The notes under the pieces are model-generated. The model saw only the letters and a program-made list of their open reading frames with translations, was not told the DNA's origin and made no database searches. Below are positions 1 through 6,317 of a stretch of 6,878 nt of DNA, piece by piece. Position numbers and translations under genes: made by a program. The stretch's first letter is position 1. Every line of letters starts with the position of its first letter. This stretch comes from Marmoricola sp. (GTDB lineage Bacteria; Actinomycetota; Actinomycetes; Propionibacteriales; Nocardioidaceae), in contig JASLCW010000148.1 of NCBI GenBank assembly GCA_030151765.1, positions 1 through 6,878 of the forward strand, given 5' to 3'.

Positions 1-347
1 GTGTACGGCGTGTCCTCGACCGTGTCGTGCAGCAGTGCCGCGACCAGCGTCGGCTCGGTCATGCCGATCTCGGCGAGGATCGTCGTGACCGCGAGCGGAT
101 GCGTGATGTAGGGGTCGCCGCTCTTGCGCATCTGGCCGCGGTGATGACGCTCGGCGACGTCGTACGCCCGCTCCAGCAGGGCCAGGTCGGCCTTCGGGTG
201 GTTGCTGCGGACGGTCCGGAAGAGCGGCTCGAGGACCGGATTGCCGGACTGCTTGCTGGTGCCGATCCGGGCCAGGCGCGCGCGCACGCTCCGACCGGTC
301 GGACCGGGTCCGACCGGCGGCGGGGTGCTCACGCGGTCCTGTGCCAC
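1..347 (-). CDS. relA: RelA/SpoT-family bifunctional (p)ppGpp synthetase/hydrolase, N-terminal fragment (cut by window edge)
   Basis: Only the first 115 residues are visible; the gene continues past position 1. Rel proteins make (p)ppGpp from ATP and GTP/GDP during starvation and hydrolyse it through an N-terminal HD domain. The visible part is the start of that hydrolase domain: RGQMRKSGDPYITHP at residues 70-84 and LLHDTVEDT at 105-113. His83, His107 and Asp108 have the same spacing as the metal ligands His53, His77 and Asp78 of the Streptococcus Rel enzyme, so hydrolase activity is expected from what is seen. The synthetase, TGS and ACT domains would lie outside the window. The start is taken as GTG at 347, directly after an in-frame TAG at 357-359. 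A second in-frame GTG at 332 has an AGGA 4 nt upstream and is the alternative. The first ~20 residues are Pro/Gly-rich and much shorter than the leaders I recall from Streptomyces Rel. The gene lies 37 nt after apt, a common actinobacterial arrangement. Confidence 0.93.
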   Translation of the reverse strand, partial: MAQDRVSTPPPVGPGPTGRSVRARLARIGTSKQSGNPVLEPLFRTVRSNHPKADLALLERAYDVAERHHRGQMRKSGDPYITHPLAVTTILAEIGMTEPTLVAALLHDTVEDTPY

Positions 348-353
348 GAGCCG

Positions 354-359
354 AGTCTA
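354..359 (-). promoter_or_regulatory. Candidate -10 element of a leaderless relA promoter
   Basis: On the minus strand TAGACT, fitting the actinobacterial TANNNT -10 pattern, is followed by exactly six bases (CGGCTC) and then the GTG start of relA. That spacing would put transcription initiation at or next to the G of GTG, giving a leaderless mRNA. No Shine-Dalgarno sequence precedes this GTG, which agrees. No good -35 hexamer is visible 16-18 nt upstream, but -35 boxes are often weak in this phylum. The call is inference from spacing only. Confidence 0.4.
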
Positions 360-384
360 GTCAGGCGTTGCCGTGACTTCGTCG

Positions 385-924
385 TCAGACGAGATGCAGG
401 GTGCTGACCGGCATCGACCCGCACTTGGCGCGGCCGCCGAGGAAGCCGAGTTCCATCAGTACGGCGAGGCCGGAGACCTCTCCCCCGGCCCTTTCCACCA
501 GTGTGTGCGCGGCGACGGCGGTGCCGCCCGTGGCCAGCACGTCGTCGACGATCAGCACCCGGTCACCGGCCCCAACCGCGTCGGCGTGGATCTGCAGGGT
601 CTCGTTGCCGTACTCGAGGTCGTAGCTGACCTCGAGCGTCGCCGCCGGCAGTTTGCCCGGCTTGCGCACCGGGATGAAGCCGACGCCCAGCGCCAGCGCG
701 ACCGGCGCGGCCAGGATGAAGCCTCGTGCCTCGATGCCGACGACCTTGTCGACCACGACCTCGCCGTCACGCCGGCCGGAATCGGCCAGCGCCTGTACGA
801 CGAGCCCGAAGGCCACCGGGTCGTCGAGCAGCGGGGTGATGTCCTTGAACATCACCCCCGGCTTCGGGAAGTCGGGGATGTCCCGCACCAGCCGGGTGAT
901 CAGCCCGTCGAGGTCCGCGGTCAC
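385..924 (-). CDS. apt: Adenine phosphoribosyltransferase
   Basis: Cytoplasmic purine-salvage enzyme that joins adenine and PRPP to give AMP and pyrophosphate. The 179-residue product matches the usual length of the family (about 170-185). The N-terminal block DIPDFPKPGVMFKDITPLL (residues 15-33) is the typical Apt start. VVGIEARGFI (61-70) and the RKPGKLP loop (87-93) follow, and VLIVDDVLATGGT at 123-135 is the type I PRPP-binding motif with its paired aspartates. The start is GTG at 924; the conserved first block leaves no room for a later start. The ribosome binding site is poor (an AAGAAG inside the end of secF), and the start lies only 9 nt after the secF stop, so translation is probably coupled to secF. 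Location next to relA is a common actinobacterial order, and AMP salvage feeds the same purine pool as (p)ppGpp metabolism; a functional link is inference. Confidence 0.97.
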   Translation of the reverse strand: MTADLDGLITRLVRDIPDFPKPGVMFKDITPLLDDPVAFGLVVQALADSGRRDGEVVVDKVVGIEARGFILAAPVALALGVGFIPVRKPGKLPAATLEVSYDLEYGNETLQIHADAVGAGDRVLIVDDVLATGGTAVAAHTLVERAGGEVSGLAVLMELGFLGGRAKCGSMPVSTLHLV

Positions 925-933
925 GAGCGCCGG

Positions 934-2175
934 CTACTTCTTGCGCTTGGAACGCGACTCGCGCGCCGGCTGCTGGCGGCCCGACGAACCGGAATCGCGC
1001 AGCGGCGCCTTGGTCTCCGGCAGCACCCGTCCCGACCCCGATGCCTCGGGACGCGACGACGGTCGCACCGTCGTACCGGCCTCGACGTCGACGTCCTCCC
1101 GCAGTTCGTCCGGAATCCCTTCCAGTGCGGACCGCTCGACGCCCATGTCGTCGGTGAAGGCCGGAACATTCGCATAACGGTCGGCGTCACGACGCTGACG
1201 TGCCTTGGCGCGACGGTCCTGCTCGCTGATCGCCTTCTCCCTCGACTTGAGCGAGACCACCAGCGGCGGCGCGATGAAGATCGAGGAGTAGGTACCGGCG
1301 GCCATACCGACGAAGAGCGCCAGGGCCAGGTCCTGCAGGTCGCCCGCACCCAGGTAGAAGATGCTGACCAGCAGCAGCGCGAGCACGGGCAGCAGGGCCA
1401 CGAACGAGGTGTTGATCGAACGCACCAGGGTCTGGTTGACCGCGAGGTTGGTCAGTTCGCCGTAGGTACGCCGGGACTGCCGCATCGTCTTCGTGTTCTC
1501 GCGGATCTTGTCGAAGACGACCACCGTGTCGTACAGCGAGAAACCGAGGATGGTCAGGAAGCCGGTGATCGTCGCCGGACTCACCTGGAAGCCCGAGAGG
1601 GCATAGATGCCCGCACTGATGGTGATGTCGTGCGCGAGCGCGACGAGTGCGGCCGCGGACATCTTCCATTCCCGGAAATAGGCCCAGATGAAGATCACGA
1701 CACAGATCAGGAAGACGATCAGACCGGTGAAGGCCTTCTTCGCCACCTGGCTTCCCCAACTGGCACCGACGGAGTCCGCGCTGACGTCGGCGGCGGAGAC
1801 GTGCATCGCGCTGGCGATCTCGCCCATCACCTTGGTGCTGTCGTCGGCGGGGAGCTGCTCGATCTTGATCAGGATCGTGCTGGTGCCGCTGGTGGTCACC
1901 TCGGGGGCGCTGGCCTCCTTGTAACCGGTGTCCGCCACGACGGTGCGCAGCTTGTCCGCATTGGCCTGGGTCACCATCGAGCTGGGCAGCTTGACGGTGT
2001 ACTCCGTACCGCCCTGGAACTCGATGCCGAGGTTGAAGCCCTTGATGGTCATGCCGAGGATGGCGACCACGACGACCACGCCGGAGACGGCGTACCAGAG
2101 CCACATCTTGCCGATGAAGTCGATGGACTTCTTGCCGGTGTAAAGGTCGTTGCCGAGCCTGGAGAACTTGCCCAT
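934..2175 (-). CDS. secF: Protein translocase subunit SecF
   Basis: Membrane component of the SecDF complex, an RND-superfamily machine that uses the proton gradient to help move secreted proteins through SecYEG. The 413 residues show TM1 (about 25-43), an extracytoplasmic domain opening with GFNLGIEFQGGTEY (47-60), and five further membrane spans (about 148-166, 171-194, 200-221, 252-275, 283-307). Family motifs present are LAHDITISAG (180-189), GFSLYDTVVVFDKIREN (211-227), NQTLVRSINTSF (247-258) and GTYSSIFIAPPL (294-305). Asp216 and Arg252 should correspond to the functionally important E. coli Asp213 and Arg247, judging by motif context. Residue 52 is Glu where many SecF have Asp. A tail of about 100 residues follows the last helix: polar, basic at both ends and finishing RSKRKK. 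The ATG start at 2175 shares one base with the secD stop (TGATG) and is preceded by a strong GGGAGGGAGGG ribosome binding site. Confidence 0.97.
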   Translation of the reverse strand: MGKFSRLGNDLYTGKKSIDFIGKMWLWYAVSGVVVVVAILGMTIKGFNLGIEFQGGTEYTVKLPSSMVTQANADKLRTVVADTGYKEASAPEVTTSGTSTILIKIEQLPADDSTKVMGEIASAMHVSAADVSADSVGASWGSQVAKKAFTGLIVFLICVVIFIWAYFREWKMSAAALVALAHDITISAGIYALSGFQVSPATITGFLTILGFSLYDTVVVFDKIRENTKTMRQSRRTYGELTNLAVNQTLVRSINTSFVALLPVLALLLVSIFYLGAGDLQDLALALFVGMAAGTYSSIFIAPPLVVSLKSREKAISEQDRRAKARQRRDADRYANVPAFTDDMGVERSALEGIPDELREDVDVEAGTTVRPSSRPEASGSGRVLPETKAPLRDSGSSGRQQPARESRSKRKK

Positions 2176-4106
2176 CAGGCCCTCCCTCCCACGGTGCCGG
2201 GCCGGAGGCCGGCGTTCGGGTCGTCGATGCCGAGCGTCTCGGGAGACAGCCCGGACAGCGGATGTCCGGAGTTGAAGAACTTCCGGCCGGACAGCAGCGT
2301 GATCAGCGGGTGGGTGAACCAGAAGAAGACCGCGACGTCGATCAGCGTGCTGATGCCGAGGGCGAAGGCGAAGCCACGCACATCACCGATGGCGAAGATG
2401 TAGAGCACCAGCGCGGCGAGTACGGAGACGGTGTCCGCGGCCAGACAGGTGTTCCGGGCGCGGATCCAGCCCGCCTGTACGGCGACCCGCATCGACTTGC
2501 CCGCGCGCATCTCGTCACGGATGCGTTCGAAGTAGACGATGAAGGAGTCGGCCGTGATGCCGACCGCCACGATCAGACCGGCGATACCGGGCAGGGTCAG
2601 CGTGAAGCCGGCCGTCTTCGCCAGCAGCATCACGATGGCGTACGTCCAGACCGCGGCCAGGAGCAGCGAGGCGATCACCACCGTGCCGAGTCCGCGGTAG
2701 TAGAGCAGGCAGTAGAGCATGACGATCGCCAGACCGATGCCGCCCGCGATCAGGCCCGCACTGAGCTGGATGCCGGCCAGCGAGGGGCCGACGGTCTCGT
2801 CAGAGACGTCCGGCTTGAACTTCACCGGGAGCGCGCCGTACTTCAGCGAATTGGCCAGCGCGTTCGCGGACGCCTCGCTGAAGCTTCCGGTGATCTGCGC
2901 CTGGCCGTTGTTGATGACCCCGCTGAAGCCACTGGACTCGATGGTCTGACCGTCGAGGACGATCGAGAACTGGCCATTGGCGTAGGGGCTGCTGGAGCTC
3001 GACACCATCTGCTGCGAGATCTTCGCGAAGGTGTCGACGGCGCTGCCCTTGAAGGACAGCTGCACGACCCACGAGCCGAGCGACTGCGAGTCGAGGCCGG
3101 CCGAGGCGGACTTGAGCTGGGTGCCCTCGATGGGCGCGACACTGAGGAGCAGCTTGTTGCCCGAGGCGTCACAGGAGATCAGCGGGCGGCCCGGATCGTC
3201 GACGGCGGGGACCAGGTCCGCGGGCTTGAGGCCCTTGAGCTCCTTGGCCAGCTCGGCGGTCGTGAGCGGCTTGGTGAGGCTCATCGTGTTGGCGATCGCC
3301 GGGACGCGCGCCTGCATCGAGGCGGGGTCGCACTGGGAGACGGCCCACAGGTCCTGCCAGGCGGTGCCCGGGTCCTTGCTCCACGCCATGTAGTCGGTGA
3401 CCTTGGCCCCGGGGCTGTCGGCCGCGGGAGCGTTGGCCGCCGGCGTGGTCGGCGCCGTCGTCGGGCTCGCGCCCGGCTTCGGTGCCTTCGTCTTGTTCTT
3501 CGGCTGGGCCGGCTTGGTCGGCGCGGCGGCGGGCTTCACGGCCCACGCCGGCACCGGACGCTGGTTGCTCTTGGCCTTCTTCTTGCCGGTCTTCGCACCG
3601 GTCTTGTCGCCCGACTTGGTGGTCGGCTTGGCACTCGGCGAGGCACCCGAGGTCGCACCCGCCGAGGGGCTGGAGCTCGGGTTGGCCGAGGGGCTCGCGG
3701 AGGGCTTCTGCGGCAGGCCCGAGGCCTGGCAGAAGCTGCCGGTCAGCGAGGTGCAGTAGGCGAGGATGCGGAAGCGCATCTGAGCGGTCTGCTTCACCGA
3801 GTCGACGAGGTCCTGGCGGGTCTTGCCCGGGATCTCGACGATGATGTTGGTGCCGCCCTGGGTGGTCACCGATGCCTCGGCGATACCACTGCCGTTGACG
3901 CGCTGGTTGATGATGCCCGCGGCCTGGTCGAGCTTCGTCTTCGAGGGGCTGCCCTCGGCGACCAGCGTGATCCGGGTGCCGCCCTCGAGGTCGAGGCCCA
4001 GCCGGGGCTTCCAGCTTCCGCCGATCGCGACCAAGGCGTACATCACCACGATCACGATGCCGAGGACCAGGAGTGTGCGCCCCGGCCTCGAGTGCTTCTT
4101 CGCCAC
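2175..4106 (-). CDS. secD: Protein translocase subunit SecD
   Basis: Partner of SecF in the proton-driven secretion accessory complex. TM1 is at about residues 11-31, followed by a large extracytoplasmic P1 region with WKPRLGLDLEGGTRITL (32-48), INQRVNGSGIAEASV (66-80) and TNIIVEIPGKTR (86-97). P1 closes with ITGSFSEASANALANSLKYG (405-424) and ALPV. Five C-terminal spans lie at about 446-468, 473-496, 502-524, 552-573 and 577-605. The fourth-helix motif LTLPGIAGLIVAVGITADSF keeps Asp520, which aligns with the proton-relay Asp519 of E. coli SecD; ADSF in place of VDAN is the actinobacterial form. At 643 residues it is longer than M. tuberculosis SecD (about 570), largely through a low-complexity insertion at about 134-235. 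Four cysteines (118, 126, 259, 312) lie outside the membrane on both sides of the insertion. The start is GTG at 4106, 2 nt after the yajC stop, with GAGGAG about 11 nt upstream. Confidence 0.97.
   Translation of the reverse strand: MAKKHSRPGRTLLVLGIVIVVMYALVAIGGSWKPRLGLDLEGGTRITLVAEGSPSKTKLDQAAGIINQRVNGSGIAEASVTTQGGTNIIVEIPGKTRQDLVDSVKQTAQMRFRILAYCTSLTGSFCQASGLPQKPSASPSANPSSSPSAGATSGASPSAKPTTKSGDKTGAKTGKKKAKSNQRPVPAWAVKPAAAPTKPAQPKNKTKAPKPGASPTTAPTTPAANAPAADSPGAKVTDYMAWSKDPGTAWQDLWAVSQCDPASMQARVPAIANTMSLTKPLTTAELAKELKGLKPADLVPAVDDPGRPLISCDASGNKLLLSVAPIEGTQLKSASAGLDSQSLGSWVVQLSFKGSAVDTFAKISQQMVSSSSSPYANGQFSIVLDGQTIESSGFSGVINNGQAQITGSFSEASANALANSLKYGALPVKFKPDVSDETVGPSLAGIQLSAGLIAGGIGLAIVMLYCLLYYRGLGTVVIASLLLAAVWTYAIVMLLAKTAGFTLTLPGIAGLIVAVGITADSFIVYFERIRDEMRAGKSMRVAVQAGWIRARNTCLAADTVSVLAALVLYIFAIGDVRGFAFALGISTLIDVAVFFWFTHPLITLLSGRKFFNSGHPLSGLSPETLGIDDPNAGLRPGTVGGRA
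2180..2190 (-). promoter_or_regulatory. Strong ribosome binding site for secF
   Basis: GGGAGGGAGGG on the minus strand lies within the last codons of secD and 4 nt before the secF ATG at 2175. It offers two overlapping registers for anti-Shine-Dalgarno pairing (GGAGG with about 9 nt spacing, GAGGG with 4 nt). Together with the TGATG stop/start overlap it suggests coupled but independently well-primed synthesis of SecF. Confidence 0.8.
3402..3707 (-). repeat. Low-complexity Pro/Ser/Lys/Ala insertion within the SecD P1 domain
   Basis: Codons for SecD residues about 134-235 form a compositionally biased segment. A Ser/Pro part has an 8-residue period (PSASPSAN then PSSSPSAG, mirrored in the DNA by an 11-bp direct repeat GCCGAGGGGCT at 3661-3671 and 3685-3695, 24 bp apart). 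A Lys-rich part follows (KSGDKTGAKTGKKKAKS, 164-180, with the repeated KTG triplet), then a Pro/Ala/Thr/Lys stretch. It should be disordered and lie outside the membrane. Similar but unrelated-looking inserts are known in actinobacterial SecD. Confidence 0.75.
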
Positions 4107-4108
4107 TG

Positions 4109-4486
4109 TTACTCGCTCTCCTCGTCAGTCGACCGCGTGGTCGGCTCCGGGGCTTCGTCCGGCGTCGCTTCCGACGCCTCTTCTGGGGCTTCGTCGTCCG
4201 TCTTGTTCAGCACCTGCTCCAGAACGGCGCGACGCGCGACCTGGATCGTCGTACCGGCGGCGATCTCGAGCTCGACCCGCTGGTCGTCGATCGCCACCAC
4301 GGTGCCGAAGATGCCGGAGGTGAGCATCACCTCGTCGCCCGGGCCGATGGCGCTCTGCATGTCCGACAGCGCACGCTGGCGGTTGCGCTGGGGCCGGATC
4401 AGCACCATCCAGAGGATTCCGAGAAGGACAACCCAGATGAGGATTGTGTAGATCACTGCGAGATCGCTCCAGAGGGCAGGCGGCAT
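4109..4486 (-). CDS. yajC: Sec translocon accessory subunit YajC
   Basis: Small single-span membrane protein that co-purifies with SecDF and associates with the SecYEG holotranslocon. From ATG at 4486 the product has 125 residues: a short N-terminus, one membrane helix at about 10-30, the family signature IRPQRNRQR (30-38) just after it, and the compact cytoplasmic domain IGPGDEVMLTSGIFGTVVAID (47-67, with GD and TSGIFG typical of the family). A strongly acidic tail (97-125, 13 Asp/Glu against one Arg) closes it. The positive RPQRNRQR segment places the C-terminus in the cytoplasm. An in-frame TTG at 4498 would add four residues; neither start has a visible ribosome binding site, and I prefer ATG. 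The TAA stop is 2 nt before the secD start. Identity is firm; the exact start is not. Confidence 0.93.
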   Translation of the reverse strand: MPPALWSDLAVIYTILIWVVLLGILWMVLIRPQRNRQRALSDMQSAIGPGDEVMLTSGIFGTVVAIDDQRVELEIAAGTTIQVARRAVLEQVLNKTDDEAPEEASEATPDEAPEPTTRSTDEESE

Positions 4487-4521
4487 GACATGGCGCAACG
4501 CGGGGCGCGCACCGACGGTGA

Positions 4522-4527
4522 AGTGTA
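4522..4527 (-). promoter_or_regulatory. Weak candidate -10 element for the yajC-secD-secF block
   Basis: In the 78-nt gap between the ruvB stop and the yajC ATG, TACACT on the minus strand fits TANNNT and would start transcription near 4515, leaving a leader of about 30 nt. No convincing -35 is seen (CCGAAA at 17-nt spacing). The rest of the gap holds no clear terminator or operator. The block could equally be read through from ruvB. Confidence 0.25.
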
Positions 4528-4564
4528 GCCCGTGTCACTCACTGTTTCGGACGAACCTCCGAGG

Positions 4565-5656
4565 TCACTCCTGGGTGTCGTCGCCACCGTCGAAGAGGGT
4601 CGGCGCATCGGCGAAGGCGGCACCGGCCGGCACGCTCAGCCCGAGCTGGCGCCAGGCGGCCGGTGTGGCAACGCGTCCGCGCGGCGTACGGGCGAGGAAG
4701 CCCAGTCGGACCAGGAAGGGCTCGGCCACCTCCTCGACGGTCTCGCGCTCCTCGCCGACCGCCACCGCGAGGGTCGCGACGCCGACCGGGCCACCCCCGA
4801 AACGGCGACACAAGACATCGAGTACGGCGCGGTCGAGCCGATCCAGACCGGCCTCGTCGACCTCGTAGAGATCCAGCGCGGCGCCGGCGACGTCGCGGGT
4901 GACCCGCCCGTCGGTCTTGACCTGCGCGTAGTCGCGCACCCGGCGCAGCAGTCGGTTGGCGATACGCGGGGTGCCTCGCGAGCGCGAGGCGATCTCGAAG
5001 GAGCCCGCGGGCTCCACCTCGACCTCGAGCAGGGCGGCCGAGCGGCGCACGATCTGGTCGAGGTCGTCCGCCTCGTAGAACTCCAGGTGCGCGGTGAAGC
5101 CGAAACGATCGCGCAGGGGGCTCGGCAGCAGACCCGCCCGGGTGGTCGCCCCGACGAGCGTGAAGGGCGGGATCTCCAGCGGAATCGCGGTCGCGCCCGG
5201 GCCCTTGCCGATCACCACGTCGACCCGGAAGTCCTCCATCGCCAGGTAGAGCATCTCCTCGGCCGGCCGCGACATCCGGTGGATCTCGTCGACGAAGAGG
5301 ACATCGCCCTCGTTGAGCCCGGAGAGGATCGCGGCGAGGTCGCCCGCGTGCACGATCGCGGGCCCGCTGGTCAGCCGCAGCGGGGCGGACATCTCGGCGG
5401 CGATGATCATCGCCAGCGTGGTCTTCCCCAGTCCGGGGGGACCGGAGAGAAGGACATGGTCCGGCGTACGGCCTCGGGCGCGGGCGGCCTCGAGCACCAG
5501 GGAGAGCTGCTCGCGGACGCGTTCCTGGCCGATCACCTCGCCGAGGGTGCGCGGGCGCAGGGCCGCCTCGACGGCACGCTCGTCGCCGGAGGCCTCCGCC
5601 GAGATCAGCCGGAGGTGCTCCTCCTCGGCTTCCGCGAGCTCGTCCTCATAGCTCAC
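4565..5656 (-). CDS. ruvB: Holliday junction branch migration ATPase RuvB
   Basis: AAA+ hexameric motor that pumps DNA through the RuvA-bound four-way junction. From GTG at 5656 the product is 363 residues. It shows LRPRTLGEVIGQERV (33-47), Walker A GPPGLGKTT (72-80), Walker B LFVDEIHR (120-127), sensor 1 in GATTRAGLL (169-177), the arginine-finger segment PLRDRFG (180-186), sensor 2 in GTPRIANRLLRRVRDYA (228-244) and the C-terminal winged helix (about 285-330) with RFGGGPVG and GFLARTPRGR. I chose GTG 5656 because an AAGGAGG ribosome binding site lies 5 nt before it. An upstream ATG at 5701 would add 15 residues outside the conserved fold and has no such site. It follows ruvA by 64 nt and is the last gene of the ruv set; a short Asp/Gly-rich tail ends the protein. 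Confidence 0.97.
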   Translation of the reverse strand: MSYEDELAEAEEEHLRLISAEASGDERAVEAALRPRTLGEVIGQERVREQLSLVLEAARARGRTPDHVLLSGPPGLGKTTLAMIIAAEMSAPLRLTSGPAIVHAGDLAAILSGLNEGDVLFVDEIHRMSRPAEEMLYLAMEDFRVDVVIGKGPGATAIPLEIPPFTLVGATTRAGLLPSPLRDRFGFTAHLEFYEADDLDQIVRRSAALLEVEVEPAGSFEIASRSRGTPRIANRLLRRVRDYAQVKTDGRVTRDVAGAALDLYEVDEAGLDRLDRAVLDVLCRRFGGGPVGVATLAVAVGEERETVEEVAEPFLVRLGFLARTPRGRVATPAAWRQLGLSVPAGAAFADAPTLFDGGDDTQE

Positions 5657-5661
5657 CGGGA

Positions 5662-5668
5662 CCTCCTT
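5662..5668 (-). promoter_or_regulatory. Ribosome binding site that fixes the ruvB start at GTG 5656
   Basis: AAGGAGG on the minus strand, a full-strength Shine-Dalgarno sequence, ends 5 nt before GTG at 5656. The ATG at 5701 has only GAGCGAACG in front of it. The site therefore decides between the two in-frame starts. Confidence 0.85.
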
Positions 5669-5698
5669 CGTCGGCCCCGGCAGCGCCTGGCCCAGTTC

Positions 5699-5730
5699 CA
5701 TCGTTCGCTCGCAAGCTCGCTCATGAGCGA
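5699..5730 (-). repeat. Short repeat/palindrome element at the ruvA-ruvB junction
   Basis: The + strand has TCGCTC at 5705-5710 and again at 5717-5722 (12-bp period), and its inverse GAGCGA at 5725-5730. The second and third copies form a perfect 14-bp palindrome, TCGCTCATGAGCGA (5717-5730), that spans the last two sense codons and the stop of ruvA. On the minus strand the element reads GAGCGA-GCTTGC-GAGCGA-ACGATG, ending exactly at the alternative ATG of ruvB. It resembles short GAGCGA-type junction sequences that I recall, without being able to check, as recurrent in some actinobacterial genomes. Confidence 0.55.
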
Positions 5731-6317
5731 CTCAGCGTCCGCAGGGCGGCGCGCAGCAGCGCGGCCACGTCGGGCGGCTGGGTGGCCTGGTCGGAAACGG
5801 CCGAGACGGCCCGGTCGGCGTCCTTCGCGGACCAGCCGAGGCCGACGAGACCGGCATGCACCTGTCCCTCCCAGGCGGCCGCGGGCGCCGCGGCCGGGAC
5901 GGTCGCGATGTCGCCGGGCACGCCGATGCGGTCCTTGAGCTCGATGATGATCCGCTGCGCGCCCTTCTGGCCGATGCCGGGTACGGCGGTCAGCGTCTTG
6001 ATGTCCTCCGTCGTGACCGCGCGCCGCAGCGTCTCCGGGCTGTGGCAGGCCAGCATCGCCTGCGCCACCTTGGGCCCGACGCCACTGGCGGTCTGGAGCA
6101 GCTCGAACATCTGCTTCTCGTCGTCGTCGGCGAAGCCGAACAGGGTCAGCGAGTCCTCCCGCACGACCAGCGAGGAGGGCAGCGTCGCCTCCGCGCCGAT
6201 GCGCAGGTTGGCCAGCGTGTTGGGCGCACAGAGCAGTTGCAGGCCGACTCCCCCGACCTCCACGACGGCCGAGGTCAGCCCGATCTCGGCGACCCGGCCC
6301 TTCACGAAGGCGATCAT
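5721..6317 (-). CDS. ruvA: Holliday junction branch migration complex subunit RuvA
   Basis: Tetrameric subunit that binds and flattens Holliday junctions and loads RuvB. The product is 198 residues, the normal family length. Domain I (about 1-62) is the OB fold beginning MIAFVKGRVAEIG and ending VVREDSLTLFGF; Glu54 and Asp55 match the acidic pin that separates DNA strands (Glu55/Asp56 in E. coli). Domain II has two helix-hairpin-helix motifs, LLQTASGVGPKVAQAML (73-89) and LTAVPGIGQKGAQRIIIELK (109-128). A Pro/Ala linker (about 136-148) leads to domain III (150-198), the RuvB-contacting part. The ATG at 6317 overlaps the ruvC stop as ATGA, with GGGAGGA 5 nt upstream inside the end of ruvC, so translation is probably coupled. 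The frame stays open upstream to about 6815, but that part is a shadow of ruvC. Confidence 0.97.
   Translation of the reverse strand: MIAFVKGRVAEIGLTSAVVEVGGVGLQLLCAPNTLANLRIGAEATLPSSLVVREDSLTLFGFADDDEKQMFELLQTASGVGPKVAQAMLACHSPETLRRAVTTEDIKTLTAVPGIGQKGAQRIIIELKDRIGVPGDIATVPAAAPAAAWEGQVHAGLVGLGWSAKDADRAVSAVSDQATQPPDVAALLRAALRTLSRS

Noticed and set aside
360..377. Possible hairpin between apt and relA (GTCA/TGAC with an inner GG/CC)
   Set aside because: Only six pairs with a bulge, no T-run after it, and it lies directly in front of the relA promoter candidate; too weak to call a terminator.
27..407. Small + strand open frame over the relA start region
   Set aside because: Antisense to the Rel HD domain, whose metal-ligand spacing is intact on the minus strand; no motif in the + frame.
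373..2403. Open frame of 676 codons on the + strand, antisense to apt, secF and the end of secD
   Set aside because: It lies opposite three clearly recognisable genes, has a His/Arg/Gly/Asp-rich composition with no family motif, and is the usual shadow frame of GC-rich coding DNA.
2262..4451. Open frame of 729 codons on the + strand, antisense to secD and yajC
   Set aside because: Arg/Gly-rich with no recognisable domain, fully opposite secD and yajC; a codon-bias artefact.
4545..4557. Inverted arrangement GTTTCG/CGAAC in the gap before yajC, considered as a second LexA site
   Set aside because: The half-sites face outward and the spacing is wrong; LexA needs GAAC-N4-GTTC. Only the site at 6865-6878 fits.
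4532..5938. Open frame of 468 codons on the + strand opposite ruvB and the end of ruvA
   Set aside because: No motif, skewed composition, and the opposing strand carries complete AAA+ signatures of RuvB.
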